DNA of 64,000 bases, from contig NC_067130.1 of NCBI RefSeq assembly GCF_021347895.1, forward strand, positions 26,061,817 through 26,125,816. The letters are read 5' to 3'. The DNA comes from Acanthochromis polyacanthus. Lineage: Eukaryota; Chordata; Actinopteri; Pomacentridae. Positions 56,901-64,000 of the stretch are shown in pieces. The translations under genes and the position numbers were made by a program. The number at the start of each line of letters is the position of its first letter. Position 1 is the stretch's first letter. The notes beneath the pieces were generated by a model. It had not been told where the DNA came from, did no database searches, and saw only the letters and a list, made by a program, of their open reading frames with translations.

Positions 56901-59900
56901 GATTTCAGATCATCGCCGCCTGCTCCTGCGTGTGCATTACACTCTTGCCCACAAACATTCTGACCATTCACACCCACTACATAGAGTTCCATTGATTTTG
57001 TGTCTTCACCCGTCCTACTGTGAGAACATGTTATTTTGCTGTGTAGTGTCAATGAAGAGATGTATACCTGTCAGCAGCAACACCACTGAGAAATCATTTT
57101 CTAGTGTATGCTTACATTCATTGTAAATGCAATGCAGAAAGTACATCTCTTCTAGGTCATAATGGCATTTTATTTTAACCTTTAATTGTTTTTTACATTT
57201 GTTTATCATTAGTTCTTTGTCTTGCAGAGAAGGTTCTATTGTACAGTGACAATGGAGGTAATGAACTCAACACTTTGATTTATCAGAATTGTTGCATCAT
57301 TACACACAATTGGAAAAACAAATTAATTGCTTAATAACAAAGTTAAAAATTTAATGCATCAAATACAGGAAAAGATTGAAGGAGCCACCATTTATATAGC
57401 AAAGCATGTGCAGTAGCGCACAAGCTCCTCCCACAACATGTCTGGAAACAGGGTTTGGGGCTTATTTTAAGGAAGATGGAGCAGGTGTGTCACCTCAGCA
57501 CAAGATGAAAGATATTTACCAACTGAAAATAAATCCTTCTGCAAATTATCACAGTCTTTTTTCTCCCATTTTTACCAATAACAATTGAGAAATTGGTCCA
57601 AATGTCAAACTTGCCTTTCTTTTCGTTTGCATTGTAAAAAAAGAACACTTTTAATATTCTTTTTAACTTCATTTACTTATTTCATCCAGTGTTGCATTCC
57701 TGAACCTGCAGTTTACCTGCAGCAAAGCTAAAACTACCCAGTCCTATGAGATTCCCTCCAGTGGATGCCAATATAGTCTTCTTTGTTCACTGCTTGAATG
57801 TACAACTAACAAATATGCATAAAAGAGGCCCTAGCGAGTATTAATATGGTGTTCCTAATAAGTCCTAATAAGTAGACAGTGACTGCACGTCTTCAATTTG
57901 CCACATTGCGACTTTTATGTAGGTTGTGGTAAAGAAATGGAAATGCAAGACTTTTCCGTGCACGTACAGGGAAGAGGCATCTGTATTATCAGATCATAGT
58001 CTTAGTTTTTGCTTTCAAAGGTTTAAAAAACATGTAGACCATAATTGAATGACGGGATTCACAGTTTTTGTGAAACCGCTTCTTTAGTTTCTTTCTTATT
58101 TTCTTATTTATCCTTTTTTGTTCTTTTTTGTTTTTTGTTTTTTTGGAAGATTAATATACATTAAGAAAATAATGCAACGACTTACATGCTACAGTATATC
58201 TGTGGTGAATTTTATTATCATAAAGTGTATCTTTAAGGTAAATTACAGGTATGTGGACTCCTCAGCTCACTGCTTTCCTTGGCTCTTTCAGAATGATGTC
58301 ATCTGCGGTGCATGTTTACAGTGAATACACATCGACAGCTTACAATTTACTCAATCATATCTTTATCTGCATTTATATTCAGCCCTTCCATAAGCAATCG
58401 TTGCACCAATTGCAGCGACAGATAAGCCATGAAGGGGAGCCTGTACCGAACAAATTAACATTCAAGAGCTGATGGTTGTGTGTACAATCCTGGAGGCGTT
58501 TCAATTTACACTCCAGCCACTCCGCGTTTAACCAAACCAAAACAGAACAGATCCAGAGTGAATCATCACTTCTGCTTTCCACAGGTCCGCATGAAAAGAA
58601 AAATCCCGATAAACCCTATGGATTTACACAATTCATCACTGCTGAATTAAAAAAAAACAAAACAAAACAAGTACCTGAATGTCAAATGTGATTATGGGGA
58701 ATGGCTACATGCGTATATGGTGTGGATTTTGAGGGGGTAGATGCTGTTTCAAAAGCCATTTGAAAAGTGAGGAAAAGTGGTCAGTGGCTTCCTGTGATAT
58801 CACTCCTTGTTCTTAGGTGAGACAGAGTTGTTTCCATTAAAATCGTTCCCCTTTACAGAGCCACTAATGATCTGTCATTAAGATACATCGATTTCCCCTT
58901 GAGGAGGTAGCATGAGGGGGATTCACTCCTTATGTGTGTTTCTCAAGACGATATTGTCAAGTATGGGCTTTATTACCATCATAACAGTGAGATAAGATTA
59001 ATATGTCAGGTAAGAAAGTAGCCCCTTACAAAATGCATAATGTGCTGGCAGGCTTCAAGGCGAATCCACTGTCTCATTATAATGAATGCGTCATGAATGT
59101 GTAGACGTATTGCCCTGGAGATGAACTTTAACCTGGAACATGGAATCTGCACACTTTTGGGGATACAAGTGGTGCTGCTGAGATGCAATTTTGTGTGTTT
59201 TTTTTTAATCTTATTTCTTTTCTGTTATCTTAGCAGGATTTGTCAGAAATAAATGCCTGACACGGAGTGGCTAAGAGGCATCATACAGCATATGGTATCT
59301 AACATAGCCATTTCGCTCCTTGCCAAGCATCTGCTGATCCCATATGGGTATTGTATGTGTATTTTTCTGCGTCTAAGAGTGTGATGGAGAGAGACACACT
59401 TACTCTTTGTTTTCGAAGGAATCTTTCATCATTCCTTACAGATGGAGGGAAGCATGAAACTGTGCAGATAATTTGTGCTGGCTATTGATTACACCATCAG
59501 ATACATCAATCACATTTCTTCATCTTGCATCCCGCAATTGTGATACTTTAACATGAATGCTGCGGTGAGAGAAAGTCGATGATCACAAGATGCAGTATTT
59601 TTGAACGCGGCCAATTTGTTGTTGTACTCTTTGGTTCCCGAATGTGACTTCAGCTAATTTGCCAACAGCCTTTTGCCTCAAAGGCTCACAATAAAATATA
59701 AAGAAATACAGGTGGGGGAAACAGAAGAATGCTGATGTAGAAGAATGCCCATGTGTAATGTTTCACATGCATTCAAAGCTATTTTATTTTGACTGGTGAA
59801 ACAAACTGTGTGGGCGGTTAAACATGAAAACATGCTTTCTAAATTCCGTGTTTGACTCATCTCCCATGAAGCTGTAGAAAGAACCCCCTATTGCTTTTAT

Positions 59901-61640
59901 TTCCCATGTGCATAATAGGCTGGCATTATTACAAGTGGCTGTACCATCTCTTACAGATTGAGGCTGCCTCACAAGACACCTCTCTCCCCTTACTGACACT
60001 CTATGTGGTTTAATGAGTCCTCTATGCGCTAATGCTTCTGTAAGCCATCTCCTTCTCCAATACTCCTCTAATCTTATTCACAAAGGAGCACAAGTCACCC
60101 TCTGAGGTGTCACTCAAGGGGTTTGTGTATCTATTACCTCATACCTGATGTACCTTTTCACCAATACTGTTCTTTCGCCATGTCTACTAAAATGAAACAC
60201 TTTTTCCTTTATTCTCTGTTGCATTGTAACTATGCTATTTGCCCTTGAACCCTGCAGCCATCAGGATGTTGTTATAATGTGAAGTCTATTTTTGTGTACT
60301 CGGTCAAAACTTTCTTCTCTGCCTTTTCATTTCCTTTCTTCTTGTTCATTTCCATTTTGACTCCCAATCTGTCTTTTGTTGTTGTTGTTGTTTCTTACTT
60401 GCTTTCTTGCTTGATGAACATTTTTTCTGGCTTCCTTTGTAGTCCTCGCTTTGATTATGAATAGTTCTTTGCTCACCATTTTTCTCTGTCGCTCTGTGCA
60501 GTTGTCTCTCCAAGTCTAATGCAGATGGATATGTCAAACCTAAAGTTTGTCTAAAGGCACATGTCTGATGCTTAGTTATGTAGCAGACAGCAGTGCTGTC
60601 CTCAGCATGAGAAGATGGCTATTTCTGCCTCTCAACCCCAACACATAGAGAGAGTAAGTGCACTTTACTGCTGACCTAAAATAAAACCAAATGTAGCTTA
60701 ATAACTTGGCAAATGGACTCGCTAACTGGTGCACTTTGAGTGCACACAAGTGGCTCATTGCTATTTGCTGCCTGTCATTGACAAAACTGCAACCAGCCTT
60801 AGTCTTCAATGCATATAGAGGCTGGACAGAAGCCTAACACGTAAGGAAGGACGTCCCCAAATCAGCCTAAGCCATCCTATTAGTCTCCAATTATCTTTGA
60901 GATGATAGCAAAGCCTGCCAAGTTAGACCCATTTCAACAGTGGTTGGAAAATACTGTATCCTGGTGTGCCTGCCATGTATTTGTTATACTGATTAGGTAA
61001 AAAAAAAAAGCACTTTGGGAAGTACTGTGATGAATATTGTGCACAAACAAACACACATGTACATTCAAGTATGCCTGGCTAAAAGATCATACGGCAATCT
61101 TCTGGAGTAGAATCGCTATCCACAATCTCAATCACATTTCTCCTAATGGATTTAGTACAACTTATAAAGGTTCAACCTGAAATGGTGATACTTATCTGTG
61201 CATTCAGGATGTTGGTGTGTTCGCTGCTATTCTTTGCTCATTGTGATGTCTTCAGTTTACAAACTAAGTTTCACTTCTAAGACGTGTGCTGCACCCAGTG
61301 ACGGCCACCTTAGCGGGGCCGCAACCGGCCATGCTTTTGCTTACTTTCTTTGCAGTAGCATCGATTACCCAGGGCTGTTATTACCAGAAAGGTTATGTTA
61401 TCAGTGCTGTTTAGTGGCTTGTTTGTCAGCAAGATAATTGAAGAACTGTTGCAACGATTTTCCTGAAAATTAGTGGGGAGATGGTGCACGGACAAAGGTC
61501 AAAAACATTGAAATTTTCTGCACATCTGTATCAATTCTCATTAGAAAAGAATAAGAAATCTAAAAAACAATAATATCAAAAACCAGGTTAAGATCATCCA
61601 TTATATAGATCATCAGACTGTCCACCCCTACATATTTATA

Positions 61641-62008
61641 CACTACTATTCAAAAGTTTGGGGTCACATAGAAATGTTCTTATTTGTGAAAGAAAAGTAG
61701 TTTTTTTCAATGAAGATAACATTAAATTAATCAGAAATACAATGTAGACATTGTTAATGTGGTAAATGACTCTTGTAGGTGGAAACAACTGTTTTTTTAA
61801 TGGAATATCTCCATAGGGTTACAGAGGCCTATCTCCATCAACCATCACTCCTGTGTTCTAATGCTACATTATGTTAGCTAATGGTGTTGAAAGGCTCACT
61901 GATTATTAGAAAACCCTTGTGCAATGATGTTAGCACATGGATAGAAATGTGAGTTTTCATGGAAAACATGAAATTGTCTGGGTGACTCCAAACTTTTGAA
62001 CGGTTATG
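61641..62008. mobile_element. 368-bp TA-flanked Tc1/mariner-type MITE
   Basis: The left end CACTACTATTCAAAAGTTTG and the right end, inverse CATAACCGTTCAAAAGTTTG, are inverted repeats continuing as GGGTCAC / GAGTCAC. TA lies on each side (61639-61640 and 62009-62010). There is no coding capacity. This family is common in fish genomes. Confidence 0.88.
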
Positions 62009-63003
62009 TATTTGTGTGGACAGAAAATAATGATAAATAATAAGTCCTCCCTCTTTACTTTATTGTAGTGGAATAAGGCCAGTGTTACACTGTCCACATC
62101 CACGGATAAACACGGTTCCACTTTAGACTTTGCTAAATGCATTATCTGCACAAGTCTATGCGTCGCCCAAAATGTGCAGACAGTCCGCGTGGCTACCACA
62201 CTACAAAGGCAGTAGCATATGTGCTCAGTGGCGATCTACTGTGCATGCACCCAATGCTTCCTGCAAACAGGCTAAGTGGACAAGAAACTGGTCGGCTAGG
62301 CATCCGTGTGCACATTTGTAAGGGAGTACAGCCAAGGGTTAAATCTTTGTCCCTATCCAAAATCTATGATGAAGTCACAGTATTTTCCATTAAGGTTACT
62401 GTAACAATATATACCAAATTTTGTTTAACTGAAACGGTTGTAGTTACAAACTGATTTTGAGTACATAGGATAAATGTTCAGGTGGGCAAAAAGTCAAAAG
62501 TTTTTCATTTGTCATTATTTCCAAGTGAAACACTGCAAAAGAAAATCCTGTTTTGTATCAACTGTTTCATATCACTCTAAATGCCATGTTTGTTTCCTCT
62601 CTTCTTTTGCCATCCTACAATAGCTTAGATACACACAAAAACAGAAGCACTCCAGTCAAGTTAACCTCATGATTCAACACAAGATTGGAGAAGCTCTAAA
62701 ACCACCAGCAGTTCTTAAAGTAGTGCTTTTTTGGGGTTATTTTTCTTTTCTTTGAGTGGGGATATTTTTGGAAAATAGGGATACTGTTTCCAGTCTACAC
62801 TGCTTCAAATAGTAAATTCAATTAGTCAGTATTAGTATTAGTAGTTAGTCAATTAGCTCAATTAAAAATTCAAATAGTATGGGGATTTAGACTGCATTTC
62901 AGGGTTACCTTTAGAATTGAGTTTGGTTAAGAATGGAGGTCATACTTGAGCTTCAGATTCGAGGCTCCAAAATCAGTCCAAAATGACAGCAAATTGCGCT
63001 CAC

Positions 63004-63036
63004 CCATCAGTCACTTTTTCTGTTGAATTTGTGCAT
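63004..63036 (-). other. candidate first coding exon end (ATG G then GTGAGC) with a preceding uORF
   Basis: On the minus strand an ATG at 63007-63005 is followed by one G (63004) and then GTGAGC, a good donor. The phase is exactly what the LRRTM exon acceptor at 54819 needs to give Met-Gly. A ten-codon uORF, stop included, starts at 63036 and its TGA (63009-63007) shares the A of this ATG (TGATG). Scanning 54850-64000 for ATGG followed by GT, I found one other site (near 60927), and its donor (GTCTAA) is poor. There is no transcript evidence and the upstream promoter was not identified. Confidence 0.4.
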
Positions 63037-63265
63037 CAGCTGTTTCGAGCACCGACTTCATCAGACTGAGCTACTTGTGGTCTGTAACTCCCTTTAATCA
63101 CATTTTAAGTTATGTCTTGTGAAACAGTCATAACGTTTGTTTCTGGCTTCCTTTGACCGGGGCCGTCGTCTGACAGCTTGATTAGATTTTCCATTACACA
63201 TTAATATTGGCAGTGCCACTGAAGAACTATTACAGACTGTACAGCCACTGCAATCCTAAACAGTA

Positions 63266-64000
63266 CAGGTAAAAGCCAGAAAATTAGAATATTTTCATAA
63301 ACTTGATTTATTTCCGTAATTGCGAACAAAAGGTATAACTTTTACATTATATGTAATCATTGCACGCAGACTGATGCACTTCAAATGTTTATTTATTTAA
63401 TTTTGATGATCATAGGTGGCAACAAATGAAAATCCGACATTCCGTGGGTCAGAAAATTAGAATATTACCTGAGGCCAATACAAAAACAGGATTTGTAGAA
63501 ATGTTGGCCAACTGAAAAGTATGAACGTGAAAAATATGAGCATGTACAGTACTCAATACTTGGTTGGAGCTCCTTTTGCCTCAATGACTGCATTAATGCG
63601 GCGTGGCATGGAGTCGATCAGTTTCTGGCACTGCTCAGGTGTTATGAGAGCCCAGGTTGCTTTGATAGTGGCCTTCAGCTCTTCTGCATTTTTGGGTCTG
63701 GCATTCTGCATCTTCCTCTTAACAATACCCCACAGATTTTCGATGGGGCTAAGGTCGGGCGAGTTGGCTGGCCAATTGAGTACAGAAATATCATGGTCCT
63801 TAAACCAGGCACTGGTAGATTTGGCACTGTGTGCAGGCGCCAAGTCCTGTTGGAACATAAAATCCCCACCTCCATAAAGCAGGTCAGCAGCAGGAAGCAT
63901 GAAGTGCTCTAAAACTTGCTGGTAGACGGCTGCGTTGACCTTGGATCTCAGGAAACAGAGTGGACCGACACCAGCAGATGACATGGCACCCCAAACCATC
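63266..64000 (-). mobile_element. Tc1-like transposon cut by the window edge
   Basis: It starts CAGGTAAAAGCCAGAAAATT after a TA (63264-63265). The motif CAGAAAATTAGAATATT at 63277-63293 recurs exactly at 63450-63466, giving two direct repeats within one terminal arm (IR/DR). The transposase lies on the minus strand inside this arm and runs off the right edge, so the far end is not seen. Confidence 0.9.
63553..64000 (-). CDS. Tc1-like DD34E transposase, C-terminal part (runs off window)
   Basis: The visible 148 residues begin at MVWGAMSS, inside the catalytic domain, and run without a stop or frameshift to the C-terminus KGAPTKY. Counting from that Met, the second catalytic Asp is D52 in FQQDLAPAHS and the Glu is E87 in SPIENLWG, with 34 residues between them. 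The N-terminal DNA-binding domain and first Asp lie beyond the window. In contrast to the other Tc1 copies here, the visible part looks intact. Confidence 0.9.
   Translation of the reverse strand, partial: MVWGAMSSAGVGPLCFLRSKVNAAVYQQVLEHFMLPAADLLYGGGDFMFQQDLAPAHSAKSTSAWFKDHDISVLNWPANSPDLSPIENLWGIVKRKMQNARPKNAEELKATIKATWALITPEQCQKLIDSMPRRINAVIEAKGAPTKY

Noticed and set aside
60921..60931. Alternative ATGG followed by GT on the minus strand as LRRTM first-exon end
   Set aside because: The donor context (GTCTAA) is poor compared with GTGAGC at 63003.

Overview
This window is nuclear DNA from a vertebrate, almost certainly a teleost fish and probably a percomorph. It is AT-rich with long non-coding stretches, microsatellites and GT-AG splice signals. 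Its repeats are fish-type: Tc1-like DD34E elements with IR/DR ends, TA-flanked MITEs, a hAT element with an 8-bp target duplication, and the 3' end of a non-LTR retrotransposon ending in TCTA repeats. I saw no prokaryotic gene organisation, no tRNA or rRNA gene and no CRISPR array. 

The only cellular gene I can support is on the minus strand: the main coding exon of a leucine-rich-repeat transmembrane neuronal protein, closest by recall to LRRTM4 (53251-54818). The exon begins at a clear splice acceptor, not at a start codon. It encodes the signal peptide, the LRR ectodomain, one transmembrane helix and the cytoplasmic tail. It ends where a splice donor and a stop codon overlap, so reading through gives a short ECEV-ending isoform and splicing would give a longer tail. 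A plausible first coding exon (ATG G followed by GTGAGC) lies about 8.2 kb upstream at 63004-63007. The exon encoding the alternative long tail was not found, so 1-53250 is best read as the large downstream intron or flank of this gene.

Region by region: 1-4384 non-coding; 4385-5298 a deleted Tc1-like element carrying a nested MITE; 5299-8741 non-coding with a Z-DNA-prone tract; 8742-9004 a dispersed fish repeat; 10719-11232 a deleted Tc1-like derivative; 13754-13990 a probable retrotransposon tail; 14900-15040 a CNE-like patch; 19471-19556 a tetranucleotide microsatellite; 28621-28716 a 48-bp tandem duplication; 31802-32983 a hAT element with perfect 8-bp target duplications; 38040-38169 a TTAA-flanked MITE; 40550-40680 and 41980-42260 CNE-like AT-rich stretches; 42745-43108 a Tc1 transposase fragment; 43330-44050 a LINE 3' end; 47961-49600 a nearly full-length Tc1-like element with a frameshifted transposase; 52389-52461 a self-complementary A/TA/T tract; 53251-54818 the LRRTM exon; 55502-55855 a protein-like open frame of unknown origin; 55857-56900 a decayed Tc1 transposase; 61641-62008 a TA-flanked MITE; and 63266 to the window end a Tc1-like element cut by the edge with its visible transposase frame open. 

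I found no strong evidence for a wholly new biological system. The observations most worth checking are the stop/donor switch of the LRRTM gene, the candidate first exon with a uORF that overlaps the start codon, and the unidentified protein-like frame at 55502-55855. All family assignments come from reading and recall; no database search was run.
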